Assembly: GCA_964194555.1 (NCBI GenBank)
Contig: CAXMMT010000007.1
Location: 5,958-69,957, forward strand
Source of the DNA: SZUA-217 sp964194555
Lineage (GTDB): Bacteria; Actinomycetota; Acidimicrobiia; Spongiisociales; ZC4RG35
Direction: 5' to 3'
Length of the DNA stretch: 64,000 nucleotides
Shown here: positions 35,039 to 42,995 of the stretch, piece after piece
How positions within the stretch are numbered: position 1 is the first letter of the stretch
How the letters are laid out: the number at the start of each line of letters is the position of its first letter
Notes under the pieces: model-generated
Database searches by the model: none
The model's input: the letters and a program-made list of their open reading frames with translations, nothing else
Told to the model about the DNA's origin: nothing
Translations under genes and position numbers: made by a program

Positions 35039-35663
35039 AGGACTCACTAGGGCTCCTTTTGAGCTGCGTCGCCACCTCGACCTCGCTGCGGGTCGAGTGG
35101 TATCGGGTCAGCATCAGTATCGAACCGACCAGACCGACCACCGAGAATGTGAGAATCCCGACGTCGGCCCAGAACCATCCGTAGTACCCCCAGAGGAAGG
35201 CCTCTGCAATCCCGATCCACCACGTCCCCGGTGAGATGCCGGAAGGGTCGGCGGTGCGATACGCGGTCCAGACCGAGGGGGTGAGCATCACTCCGTAGGA
35301 CAATCCGAGAATCACTCCGAGTGCTGTCCATCCTGCGACAAGTGCTGTTGTGGCGAGCAGGACACCCCAGACTGCTCCCAACAGACAACTCTGCCGAGGA
35401 TCGCGCCCGGTCCGAACCAGCGCCCACATGGTCAACGCATACGCAACGACGGTGAACACGGGAGCGAGGATCGCGATCCAGAATCCTTGACTGACCAAAT
35501 AGGCGGCCCACCCGACATTGGTGACCAACCCCAGGGATGCCCAGGTGGTCGAGACGCCGGATGAGTCACCGGTTCGGATCAGCTTGGAGATCTGTGGAAC
35601 CAGAAAGGCAATCGTGCCAATGGTGGCGGCCACAACGGCAATGTTGGCCAGTGTCTCGTTCAT
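35025..35663 (-). CDS. SWEET/PQ-loop type membrane transporter
   Basis: A 212-residue protein with seven hydrophobic helices and two PQ-loop repeats: LVPQISKLIRTGDSSGVSTT and LTPSVWTAYRTADPSGISPG. Most bacterial SemiSWEETs have one repeat of ~90 residues. This is a full-length two-repeat form, presumably for sugars or another small solute. The first repeat keeps Pro-Gln; in the second it reads Pro-Ser. Confidence 0.75.
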   Translation of the reverse strand: MNETLANIAVVAATIGTIAFLVPQISKLIRTGDSSGVSTTWASLGLVTNVGWAAYLVSQGFWIAILAPVFTVVAYALTMWALVRTGRDPRQSCLLGAVWGVLLATTALVAGWTALGVILGLSYGVMLTPSVWTAYRTADPSGISPGTWWIGIAEAFLWGYYGWFWADVGILTFSVVGLVGSILMLTRYHSTRSEVEVATQLKRSPSESSSRR

Positions 35664-35700
35664 CGGTAGTTAGAACACCATTCCGGGTCGTCTGGTTGCA

Positions 35701-36594
35701 TCAACGTTGGCTGTAACCGGCGACGGCGGACAGAAAAACATGGGCCATGGAGTCGAGTGTCAACCCATTGACATCCGCCTCGGCGTCAACCTCAACAAAG
35801 TCCATCGCTCGCACCTTGGGGTGACGGGCACACCGGCGAACGCCCTCGGCGAGTTGGCGGATGGTCAAGCCACCGGGACTGGCCCCCGGACATGCGGGGG
35901 CGAAGATCCGATCGAGCACGTCGAGGTCAACGTCGACATATATCGATTCACATCGTTCACCCAAACTGGAAAGGACACCCTCGACGACGCTGCGAATACC
36001 GTCCCGCTCCACCTGTTCTACGGTGACCACACTGATGCCTGCTTCGTCGCAGTAGGCCCGATACTCCGCAGAGTTGGCAAAGGAGTGGATTCCGATCTGG
36101 GCCACGTTGGCTCCGGGAAGCCCGTGCTCTTCGATCAGGCCGCGTATCGGGGTCCCGTTGGTGGGTCCGTTGGTGAGGGAGCGCACGTCGTGGTGGGCGT
36201 CAAAGGTGATGACGCCGACCTGTGATAAGTCTTTGGCCATACCGGCGACCAGAGGACGGGTGATGGCGTTGTCACCGCCGATGTAGAGGGTCAGAGAAGC
36301 TTCGGGGAGCTCGGTCGCCAACTCGGTCACAGCCCCGGGCATTGTTTGCATGTCCAGTTCTGAGATCGGCCAGTTGCCGACGTCCCGGACGGTCACATCG
36401 GCGAGGTTCGCCCCCCACTCGCTATGGAAGGTGGAGAACCGGGTCAGGTGGTCACGGAGGGCAAATGGCGTCAGGTCGGCTCGCGACGGGGTGAGAGATG
36501 CCTTGGATGAGGGCACCCCGACAACCAGGAGGTCCGGATCAGGGTGATCCTGTGCCAGCCAGACGTCGGCGCGAGGCCAACCCGGATCAAGCAT
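35701..36594 (-). CDS. Arginase-family hydrolase, probable formimidoylglutamase
   Basis: A 297-residue ureohydrolase. Mn ligands are in FDAHHDVRS and YVDVDLDVLD. The first conserved GGDHS block reads YIGGDNAIT, with Asn replacing a metal-binding His, a variant that may bind metal differently. The gene directly follows and overlaps hutU by 8 bp, so hydrolysis of formimidoylglutamate in histidine degradation is the best assignment. Neither hutH nor hutI is in the window. Confidence 0.78.
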   Translation of the reverse strand: MLDPGWPRADVWLAQDHPDPDLLVVGVPSSKASLTPSRADLTPFALRDHLTRFSTFHSEWGANLADVTVRDVGNWPISELDMQTMPGAVTELATELPEASLTLYIGGDNAITRPLVAGMAKDLSQVGVITFDAHHDVRSLTNGPTNGTPIRGLIEEHGLPGANVAQIGIHSFANSAEYRAYCDEAGISVVTVEQVERDGIRSVVEGVLSSLGERCESIYVDVDLDVLDRIFAPACPGASPGGLTIRQLAEGVRRCARHPKVRAMDFVEVDAEADVNGLTLDSMAHVFLSAVAGYSQR

Positions 36595-38254
36595 TCGTGT
36601 CGAGCATCGGGATGTCGACTCCGCGATCTCGGGCGACTTGTTTGGCCTTTTCGTAGCCTGCGTCTGCGTGTCGCATCACGCCGGTTCCCGGGTCGTTGGT
36701 GAGGACGCGTTCGACCCGAAACGCCCCCTGCTTTGTGCCGTCGGCCACTACCTGGGCTCCGGAATGGATCGAGTTCCCGATTCCGACTCCACCGCCATGG
36801 TGAACGGCAACCCAGGCTGCACCCGAGGAGACGTTGAGCATGGCATTGAGGATGGGCCAGTCGGCGATCGCGTCTGACCCGTCGGCCATCGCCTCGGTTT
36901 CCCGGTACGGGGATGCGACCGAGCCCGAGTCGAGATGGTCGCGGCCGATGACAATGGGCGCCGAGACCTCGCCGGAGGCGACGAGTTCATTGAAACGGAG
37001 GCCGGCGAGGTGGCGCTCGCCGTAGGAAAGCCAGCAGATGCGGGCAGGAAGCCCCTGGTAGTGGATCTTCTGCTGAGCCAGTCGGATCCAGCGTGCCAGG
37101 GCATCATTCTCGGGGAACAGGTCGAGCAGGGCATGATCGGTAACGGCGATATCGGCCGGGTCACCGCTCAATGCCACCCACCGGAACGGCCCAGAACCCT
37201 CACAGAAGAGATCGCGGACGTAGGCGGGCACGAAACCCGGATACGAGAAGGCGTCTTGATACCCGGCTGTCTGCGCTTCCCCGCGCAGGTTGTTTCCGTA
37301 ATCAAATACCTCGACTCCCTCACTCTGAAAGCCCACCATTGCCTCACAATGAGCGGCCATCGACTCCCGGGCAGATTTGATATAGGTGTCAGGGTCGTCG
37401 TCTCTCAACCGGGCAGCTTCGTCGACGCTGTAGCCGGACGGGATGTAGCCGTAGAGCGGATCGTGAGCCGAGGTCTGATCGGTCACGATGTCGACATCCA
37501 GACCCATTCTCAGCAACTCGGGGTACAGGTCGGCGGCGTTTCCAAGAAGGCCGATCGATAGCGCCTTGCGGTCTCGCTTCGCAGCCAGGGCAAGGTCGAC
37601 TGCGTCCTCGATCGAGTCTGCCCGCACGTCGAGATACCCGGTCTCGATACGACGCTGGATCCGATATGGATCCACTTCGATGCATAGAGCGACACCGCCG
37701 TTCATGGTTATTGCCAGAGGCTGAGCGCCACCCATGCCGCCGAGGCCACCTGTCAATGTGAGCGTGCCGGCAAGGCTTCCACCGAACCTCTTCTCGGCGA
37801 TAGCTACAAACGTTTGATAGGTGCCCTGGAGAATTCCCTGAGTTCCGATGTAGATCCAGGAGCCTGCCGTCATCTGCCCGTACATGATCAAACCTTCGGC
37901 TTCGAGCTTCCAGAAGTGCTCGAGGGTGGCCCATTTGGGAACGAGGAGACTGTTGGCAATGAGAACGCGAGGCGCCATGTCGTGAGTCCGAAACACACCG
38001 ACCGGTTTGCCTGATTGGACCAGAAGCGTCTCGTCGTTCTTCAGCCTTTGCAGGGTTGCCACGATCGCATGGAGAGATTCGAGGTTGCGCGCTGCCTTGC
38101 CCCGTCCGCCATAGACGATCAGATTCTCGGGGTCTTCGGCAACTTCGGGATCGAGGTTGTTGAGGAGACAGCGAAGGACGGCTTCCTGGAGCCAACCATT
38201 GGTGTTCAGGTCGGTCCCATGCGGGGCTTGGAGCGGAAAGGTCAGATCGAGCAT
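36587..38254 (-). CDS. hutU: Urocanate hydratase
   Basis: A 555-residue enzyme of normal length. It has VYGGRGKAARNLESLHAIVA, the NAD-binding segment LTGGLGGMGGAQPLAITMNG, and the EYSVDEAARLRDDDP-type region at SGYSVDEAARLRDDDPDTYI. The catalytic-region sequence is HHGGGVGIGNSIHSG, with VLTNDPGTGVMRHADAGY near the end. It converts urocanate to imidazolonepropionate with tightly bound NAD. It forms an operon with the arginase-family gene. Confidence 0.95.
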   Translation of the reverse strand: MLDLTFPLQAPHGTDLNTNGWLQEAVLRCLLNNLDPEVAEDPENLIVYGGRGKAARNLESLHAIVATLQRLKNDETLLVQSGKPVGVFRTHDMAPRVLIANSLLVPKWATLEHFWKLEAEGLIMYGQMTAGSWIYIGTQGILQGTYQTFVAIAEKRFGGSLAGTLTLTGGLGGMGGAQPLAITMNGGVALCIEVDPYRIQRRIETGYLDVRADSIEDAVDLALAAKRDRKALSIGLLGNAADLYPELLRMGLDVDIVTDQTSAHDPLYGYIPSGYSVDEAARLRDDDPDTYIKSARESMAAHCEAMVGFQSEGVEVFDYGNNLRGEAQTAGYQDAFSYPGFVPAYVRDLFCEGSGPFRWVALSGDPADIAVTDHALLDLFPENDALARWIRLAQQKIHYQGLPARICWLSYGERHLAGLRFNELVASGEVSAPIVIGRDHLDSGSVASPYRETEAMADGSDAIADWPILNAMLNVSSGAAWVAVHHGGGVGIGNSIHSGAQVVADGTKQGAFRVERVLTNDPGTGVMRHADAGYEKAKQVARDRGVDIPMLDTNA

Positions 38255-38318
38255 GCGCGAGACGGAGCCTAACGACGCGTGTTCGGCTGCATTCCTTGTA
38301 TGTTCGCCGCGAACAACT

Positions 38319-38660
38319 ATGAACGAAGCGAATGCACCCGAAGTAGCCGTCCGCGACGATGGCGAGCACGATCGTTATGTGGTTGAGGTCGATGGCGTGG
38401 CTGCTGGGTTCACCGTGTATCACATGCGTGGCGGGCGACACTTCTTCGTTCATACCGAGGTTGATGCCAAGTTCACAGGTCAGGGTGTCGGCTCGGCTCT
38501 CGCCCGTTATGCGCTTGACGACGTCAAGGCAAAAGGCGGGAGGATCGTCCCTATCTGCCCGTTCATCAGGGCCTTTGTCGATGAGAACCCCGAATATGAG
38601 GCATTGATCGACCACGAGTTGTGGGACCGGATCGATGCGCGGCTGCGACCCGACGGATGA
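38319..38660 (+). CDS. GNAT-like N-acetyltransferase (YjdJ type)
   Basis: A 113-residue protein from ATG 38319. It matches the short GNAT class: GVAAGFTVYHMRGGRHFFVH, the acetyl-CoA loop FTGQGVGSALARYALDDVKA, then GGRIVPICPFIRAFVDENPE. The substrate is unknown. Divergent from hutU. Confidence 0.85.
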   Translation: MNEANAPEVAVRDDGEHDRYVVEVDGVAAGFTVYHMRGGRHFFVHTEVDAKFTGQGVGSALARYALDDVKAKGGRIVPICPFIRAFVDENPEYEALIDHELWDRIDARLRPDG

Positions 38661-38808
38661 TCACCTATTGGTGTGTGGTGAAAGTGGCACTAACGGCGTG
38701 AAGCCGATGACTCCATCGCGCGAGTAGATGCGGCCTTGACTGCTATGACGATCAGTGTGGGTTTGTTCATGGGGAATCGTCGCCTTCTCAGCGCTCGGCG
38801 CATTCCGC
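38661..38808. other. Non-coding spacer at the left edge of the accessory region
   Basis: About 150 bp between convergent genes with no recognised gene, RNA or clear terminator hairpin. It marks the change from compact core genes to the loosely packed 39-45 kb segment. Confidence 0.4.
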
Positions 38809-39516
38809 TCAGGTTGGACCTGGCGGGTTCACACTCGGTGCCTCCCGATGTCGACGGAGGAAGTCGTCCACAGTGCGCTGTGCCTCCGTCTTGATCTCCC
38901 GATACCAGAACCCTTCATCCCATGGGTCATCTATGGACGCGTCGAAGAGGTCGTCTTCGTAACTGGTGTGCCGGTGTCGGATCACCGCCCGCGCCGCCAG
39001 CGACGCTCGTTCGTCCAAAGAGAGCATCCGGGTGCGTCCAACCCGTCCACTCCCCACCTCCGCAGCCCGTGTCGCTGCCTCCCGGGCAATCTCGTCAGCG
39101 AGGTCGACGTGTTCCGGAGCGAAAGCGAGGAACCAGCGGATAGCGTCTTCGAGCTCGTCGCGGTATGCGTCCTCCTGCTTCATTCGACTCCGGGCGCTGT
39201 GTTCCCTGTGCTTCGAGCGCTGGGTCTCGGTGGCGGCTGCCTCGGCCTCGGCAGCCTCAATCGCCTCTTTGGGTGCCCACAATCCGAGCCGGCGACGATG
39301 CGCCCGGTTCCGGCCCCGTGGACGCCACGCCACCCAAAACCTCCCCGCCGCTTTCACTCGCCGCGTCACAAACGCATCACCCGACGGCAGAAAGTCCCAG
39401 TCGTCGGGGATCTCGATCTCGCCATGATCCGGGTTCCACGGGCCTTTGCGCGTCACGTACACGTCGAACTGCAGATTGGTCAGATCGGTCTCTTCCATGC
39501 CCCAACTCTCGCTCAT
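38809..39516 (-). CDS. DUF2293-like protein
   Basis: A 235-residue basic and acidic soluble protein. The N-terminal half (~1-100) includes FDVYVTRKGPWNP and a helix of alternating Ala/Glu. The C-terminal segment SLDERASLAARAVIRHRHTS followed by YEDDL is the stretch conserved in DUF2293 proteins. Function unknown. Start at ATG 39516 chosen; ATG 39498, preceded by a purine-rich stretch, is possible. The open frame to 39561 would overlap repeat copy A. Confidence 0.6.
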   Translation of the reverse strand: MSESWGMEETDLTNLQFDVYVTRKGPWNPDHGEIEIPDDWDFLPSGDAFVTRRVKAAGRFWVAWRPRGRNRAHRRRLGLWAPKEAIEAAEAEAAATETQRSKHREHSARSRMKQEDAYRDELEDAIRWFLAFAPEHVDLADEIAREAATRAAEVGSGRVGRTRMLSLDERASLAARAVIRHRHTSYEDDLFDASIDDPWDEGFWYREIKTEAQRTVDDFLRRHREAPSVNPPGPT

Positions 39517-39558
39517 AATGACGTGCCGCGTGGGTCCCCCGCTACGGGTACGAACAGT

Positions 39559-39573
39559 CACGCATAATGCCGG
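39559..39573 (-). repeat. GGCAYTTATG motif, copy A
   Basis: CACGCATAATGCCGG, the reverse complement of the shared core, lies 13 bp beyond the stop of the SnoaL-like gene. It is one of nine copies between 39559 and 44771. Confidence 0.7.
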
Positions 39574-39586
39574 CTAGATGTGCGGC

Positions 39587-39976
39587 CTAGTTGAAGTTCC
39601 AGATGTAGCGGGCGATCTTCCATGAGCTGTCGGCCTGTCGCTGCAGAATCCACAGGCCCTGTAGGACCGACTCGGTGGATTCTCCAGAATCAGTTGACTT
39701 TTCCGCCGTGGTGAGCGTGAAACGGTCAAACGCCAATGCTCCGTTGACCACGACTTCCTCGGACGTGGTGAAGTGGATGGGCCGGTTCGCCTCTGCGAAA
39801 ACCTTCCCCCACTCTCGGAACGCATCTTTGCCGACTACCGCCGGTTCATCTTCCGGCATCCAGACAGCGTCGTCGGTGAAGTAGTTCAGGAAGCCTTCAA
39901 AGTCGCCATTCTTGAATGCCTCCGTCGCTTCAACTCGGATCGCGTGGATCGCTTCTACGTCAGACTCCGCTATCAG
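39587..39976 (-). CDS. SnoaL/NTF2-like protein with probable CTG start
   Basis: The complete NTF2-like fold needs residues upstream of the first ATG (39859). In the same frame, SDVEAIHAIRVEATEAFKNG and DFEGFLNYFTDDAVW precede MPEDEPAVVG. The frame extends to an upstream TGA with no ATG, GTG or TTG. A GGAGGAGGA sits just before CTG at 39974-39976, making CTG the likely initiator, with ATC or ATA as rarer options. The result is a 129-residue single-domain protein ending QADSSWKIARYIWNF. Family members are isomerases, hydratases or binding proteins. A lost ATG is the alternative. Confidence 0.65.
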   Translation of the reverse strand: MIAESDVEAIHAIRVEATEAFKNGDFEGFLNYFTDDAVWMPEDEPAVVGKDAFREWGKVFAEANRPIHFTTSEEVVVNGALAFDRFTLTTAEKSTDSGESTESVLQGLWILQRQADSSWKIARYIWNFN

Positions 39977-40131
39977 GATTCCTCCTCCATGAAGACCGAC
40001 TCACCTCTTCGCATTCAACCCACGTGGAGCCGCACGGTTGTTAGCGGTTCCGGTCAACCTAACCGAACGATACTCAACGCACCGCTAGCAACATGCGAAC
40101 CAAGGAACAACCGCAACGCCTTCGATCCCAG

Positions 40132-40149
40132 ACGCATACATAAGTGCCT
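40132..40149 (-). repeat. GGCAYTTATG motif, copy B
   Basis: ACGCATACATAAGTGCCT. It carries a two-base insertion relative to the other copies and lies 55 bp beyond the end of the NTF2-like remnant. Confidence 0.6.
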
Positions 40150-40204
40150 GATTGATGATGGGGGTGTTCAAGACTTCACAGATGTGTGACTGGTCAGTTC
40201 AGAG

Positions 40205-40519
40205 CTATCTGAGGCACTCGCTGTCGCTGCGCTGTCCCCAGTCGATGAGAGTGATCTTGCCGTTCTCAACGGTTGCTTCGTGGCCCACGCCTCCTGAGCA
40301 CCCAGCCCCACGGGCTGCGGCGATCCCGTCCGCGCCGTAGAAGAACTTGGTATTGAACGTGGCTGTGCTGCCCGACACCACCATGTCGAGGTATTCGATC
40401 CCATCACCTGACCCTTGGATGGCGGGAATCTGCTTTTCTAGGGCTCGAATCTCGTCGACTCCGGTAGCAACGCCGACTACTACCGTCAAAACGTCCCCAC
40501 CGAACCGGTGAAGACTCAA
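40205..40519 (-). pseudogene. 5'-truncated NTF2-like (SnoaL) gene
   Basis: The frame encodes the C-terminal two thirds of an NTF2-like domain: ATGVDEIRALEKQIPAIQGS, then GIEYLDMVVSGSTATFNTKF, and VENGKITLIDWGQRSDS. The first helix and its usual opening are missing. A TTG at 40519 is the only start before a TAG shared with the end of the sigma-like fragment. The junction suggests a deletion that fused this gene to the preceding one. Confidence 0.6.
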
Positions 40520-40531
40520 ACCCCCGAGTCT

Positions 40532-40843
40532 CTATGAAACCCGGGGCGCTTCAAAACCTTCCAAGGCCGGCACCAAACCAGGCTCCACCCAAATCTCACC
40601 AGACGAGCCAGGCACAAGGTCAGGCCTCACTGGTGACTGTTTCATACGACGAGCCCGATCCCGCCCAACCCGATACAAATACCCAGCCGGATTGTCCATA
40701 TCCCCCACCCGGTCCCAATGCTCCCACCCATAGGCAAACGCCTCAGCCGCCGCCTCACGGCCCACCTCGTCACCAAACCCTGCAGTCAACGCACGACGCA
40801 AACGAGGCTCCACATCAACAACAAACGCCTCGAAAGAGACCAC
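40532..40843 (-). pseudogene. 3'-truncated sigma-70-like gene (region 2 only)
   Basis: A 103-residue frame matches region 2 of an ECF-like sigma factor: AFVVDVEPRLRRALTAGFG, then AAAEAFAYGWEHWDRVGDMD and NPAGYLYRVGRDRARR. A linker EPGLVPALEG normally leads into region 4. Here it stops at once (FEAPRVS), so the promoter -35-binding domain is absent. It is probably inactive. Confidence 0.6.
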
Positions 40844-40930
40844 AGCCGTCGTATCCCTAATCAGCAGAACTCCTCAACACCATCAACCTATAAGAGCAAC
40901 CAACCCCCAAGTCGTACGGCACCCGCAAAT

Positions 40931-40950
40931 CGCAGGCATTATGTGCGGGT
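40931..40950 (+). repeat. GGCAYTTATG motif, copy C
   Basis: CGCAGGCATTATGTGCGGGT, 38 bp beyond the stop of the 68-residue gene at 40988. Confidence 0.65.
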
Positions 40951-40987
40951 AGTCCCAGCGAAGATGCTGGTAAAATGTGGCGAGGGG

Positions 40988-41194
40988 TTAGCCGAGGTCT
41001 TCGATGGCGACGATGTCTCTGGCTCTGACTGCGTGGACCTTTTCGCCGCCTGCTTGTGTGCCGTCGCGTCTGGCGGACATCATCATGTACTTGTTGTCAT
41101 CTTCCGTAGGTCCTGATTGTTCGACGAGCCATTCGTAGTCTCGGTCGGATGTGACAAGGACGTGGCCTCCTGTGAGCATGACTCTGCATGCCAT
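40988..41194 (-). CDS. Small hypothetical protein
   Basis: A 68-residue protein from ATG 41194 with GAGAGG at good distance. The sequence opens MACRVMLTGGHVLVTSDRDY and ends VHAVRARDIVAIEDLG. The beta-rich pattern suggests a compact single domain. No family recognised. Confidence 0.55.
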   Translation of the reverse strand: MACRVMLTGGHVLVTSDRDYEWLVEQSGPTEDDNKYMMMSARRDGTQAGGEKVHAVRARDIVAIEDLG

Positions 41195-41514
41195 TGATGT
41201 TCCTCTCGTTGGGTGTAGAGAGGCTACGCGCAGCCCCATAAATGATGCTTGGTAACTCCGTTTAGTGGCCGAACACCACATCAGGACCGAAGAGAGCGAT
41301 CCGCAGAGCCATGACTTGCCAATTTAACTCCCGACCCGCCCATAGCAACCGGCATTATGAATCGATCCGTGATCACGCATAAGTGCTGCCGTTATATGCG
41401 GCTTCGATGGACTCGCGTCCATCGTTCACGAGGCCAGCGTCGCGTAGTTGCCCCAGGGCCTATTGGTGCTCGGCTCTCGTTGGGTCGCCCGGACTGCCCG
41501 TCACGGTGCGATGT
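41195..41514. other. 320-bp non-coding interval with repeat pair D
   Basis: Contains the inverted motif pair at 41349-41390 and an adjacent TTATATGCG at 41392-41400 that can pair with the CGCATAA of copy D2. No gene or RNA is recognised elsewhere in it. Confidence 0.5.
41349..41390. repeat. Inverted pair of GGCAYTTATG motifs, copy D
   Basis: CCGGCATTATG at 41349-41359, 14 bases, then CACGCATAAGTGC at 41374-41386 followed by TGCC. The two motif copies face each other. Copy E has the same architecture with the same 14-base spacer, so the pair is a conserved unit of about 42 bp. Confidence 0.75.
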
Positions 41515-41769
41515 TCAGTCGGGTTCGATTCCGAGTTCGGCAAGGATTCGAGACCGCTCGCGGGTGTAGCGGTCTTCGCTTATCGCACCGGCCTCGCGTT
41601 CGGCGTTGAGCCGGGCGAACTCCTCGAAAAGGGCAGTCTCGTTGGTAGCCGATAGGCGGGCGGTGTCGTCTGTTCGGGCTTCCCGTTTGGTCTGTTTGGC
41701 CTGTTTCTTTACTGCACGAGCTTGTTCCCTCGCTCGCTTCGCGACCGCTTCGCCTCGGCTTTTAGCCAT
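41515..41769 (-). CDS. Small basic protein with SHOCT-like C-terminus
   Basis: An 84-residue protein from ATG 41769 (MAKSRGEAVAKRAREQ). A Lys/Arg/Ala-rich helix (~1-35) precedes LFEEFARLNAEREAGAISED followed by RYTRERSRILAELG. The latter fits the short C-terminal SHOCT helix pair found in many actinobacterial proteins. It may bind nucleic acid or oligomerise. Confidence 0.55.
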   Translation of the reverse strand: MAKSRGEAVAKRAREQARAVKKQAKQTKREARTDDTARLSATNETALFEEFARLNAEREAGAISEDRYTRERSRILAELGIEPD

Positions 41770-41865
41770 GCCGGCCAATAGAGTGGACGCTTGGGAACGC
41801 CAAGATCGGAGAAGACAGCATCATCTCTGGCCTAGCGGCCGGCTAGCGCGGTGTAGTCGAATGGG

Positions 41866-42117
41866 TCAGGAACGCTCTTTGGCGATGTTGACATTGAGGC
41901 TGCGGCCTTCAAAGTCAGATCCGTTGAGCGCACTGATCGCATTCTGGGCGCTGTCGGCCGATCCCATTTCGACGAAACCGAAACCGCGGGAGCGGCCGGT
42001 GTCGCGATCGGAAATCACCTGAGCTTTGGTGACGGGACCGTGCTCGGCGAACAAGCGCTCAAGATCGGACGAATCGGTAGAAAACGCGAGATTCCCCACG
42101 TAGATATTTGTGGACAT
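41866..42117 (-). CDS. RRM-domain RNA-binding protein
   Basis: An 83-residue single RNA-recognition-motif protein from ATG 42117 with AAAGGAG upstream. RNP2 is IYVGNLAF and RNP1 is RGFGFVEM, both with the aromatic residues that stack on RNA. Similar short bacterial RRM proteins are often cold-induced. The ~300-bp untranslated stretch upstream (to copy E) is compatible with a long regulated leader, but no known element was identified. Confidence 0.85.
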   Translation of the reverse strand: MSTNIYVGNLAFSTDSSDLERLFAEHGPVTKAQVISDRDTGRSRGFGFVEMGSADSAQNAISALNGSDFEGRSLNVNIAKERS

Positions 42118-42418
42118 TGCATGCTCCTTTGAGCTGAACCGTCTACTTGTTGGCACCTGACAGGCCGAGCAACTCAGATCCCGGTCAGATCGACCGAGAA
42201 ACGGGAGCACCCTGCTGCGACACCGACGGAACGACAGAAGCAGAGAAAGGCGAAGCACGTGAACCGTGCAATAAGCACACCCTAACCAATCACCCCCACT
42301 AACCACGCCAGCTCGCTGTGGAACAACGATCCACCTTCGAACCACGAGGCGAAGGGGTCCTTCAAAGGATTCGACCAGCCGCACAAAGTGTAGAAAGTCC
42401 TACAGGCCCCGCCTATAG

Positions 42419-42461
42419 CCGGCAATATGTATCCCTCGGTGGACACGCATAAGTGCGGCGG
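42419..42461. repeat. Inverted pair of GGCAYTTATG motifs, copy E
   Basis: CCGGCAATATG at 42419-42429, a 14-base spacer, then CACGCATAAGTGC at 42444-42456 followed by GGCGG. It matches copy D in both half-sites and spacing while the spacer sequence differs. Confidence 0.75.
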
Positions 42462-42479
42462 TTTCAAGGGGTCATTGCA

Positions 42480-42673
42480 ACGCTTTCGCATTTGTCACGT
42501 TTGGCAACGCCGAAGCCTCCTTGTCTGCTCCTACCTCCATCGGAGAGTCAGAGGGTCTAAGAGTGTTCCTTGATGCTCCGGGACAGTGGGGACTCGTCTG
42601 CTTCGACCTTTCGGGAGGTGAGCACGACGGAGCCGGACTCGACTACGTGACAATGTTCACCGTCAACGAATAG
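42480..42673 (+). pseudogene. C-terminal fragment of a plastocyanin-like secreted protein
   Basis: A plus-strand frame without a start reads FVTFGNAEASLSAPTSIGES, then GLRVFLDAPGQWGLVCFDLS, and DYVTMFTVNE before TAG 42671-42673. The P-G-x-W-G-L-V-C-F pattern resembles the Cys-bearing terminal strand of cupredoxin-like extracytoplasmic proteins. Its 5' part is missing, cut just after repeat E, and repeat F follows 18 bp after the stop. Confidence 0.45.
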
Positions 42674-42691
42674 CCAATAGGTAGCGCATAA

Positions 42692-42704
42692 CCGGCATTA
42701 TGCG
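42692..42704 (+). repeat. GGCAYTTATG motif, copy F
   Basis: CCGGCATTATGCG. With the preceding CGCATAA it forms a short hairpin with 7-bp arms at 42685-42704. Direct repeat R1 begins 14 bp on. Confidence 0.65.
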
Positions 42705-42717
42705 TTCCTCGTAGTGC

Positions 42718-42856
42718 CTGGTCACGGGCTGCTTCTCACTCGGCTGACAGGGTATCTGACACTGAAATGAGAGGGTACGAAAAGTAAAAGGTGGCCCTGA
42801 CGACGTGATCCCGATCACAGCGGTGTCGATCTCCGGAGCCGGTCGCGTGGCGCCTG
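42718..42856 (+). repeat. ~100-140 bp direct repeat R1, left of glycosyltransferase
   Basis: Shares CTCGGCTGACAGGGT, the string TGACACTGA, the segment ACGAAAAGT, TGACGACGT and CCCGATCAC in the same order and spacing with R2 (44474-44575) and R3 (44585-44712). R1 and R3 align over about 100 bases with roughly three quarters identity by eye. Confidence 0.65.
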
Positions 42857-42995
42857 GTCTAGCGCATGTTTCTTTCGTTGGTTGATCTTGAAGCCTTGCC
42901 GGGCTTCTGGGAGGAATACGCTGTGGTTGTGGATGCTGGGTGGATGACCACGATGGCATCGTGCGCTCGCCCGGTCGACGAGGATGGAGCTTGTG

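Larger units (their letters stand above)
42118..42995. other. 880-bp low-gene interval: leader, repeats and gene fragment
   Basis: From left to right: a possible long leader of the RRM gene, repeat pair E, a plastocyanin-like coding fragment, repeat F, direct repeat R1, and ~140 bp of unassigned sequence before the glycosyltransferase. Confidence 0.5.
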
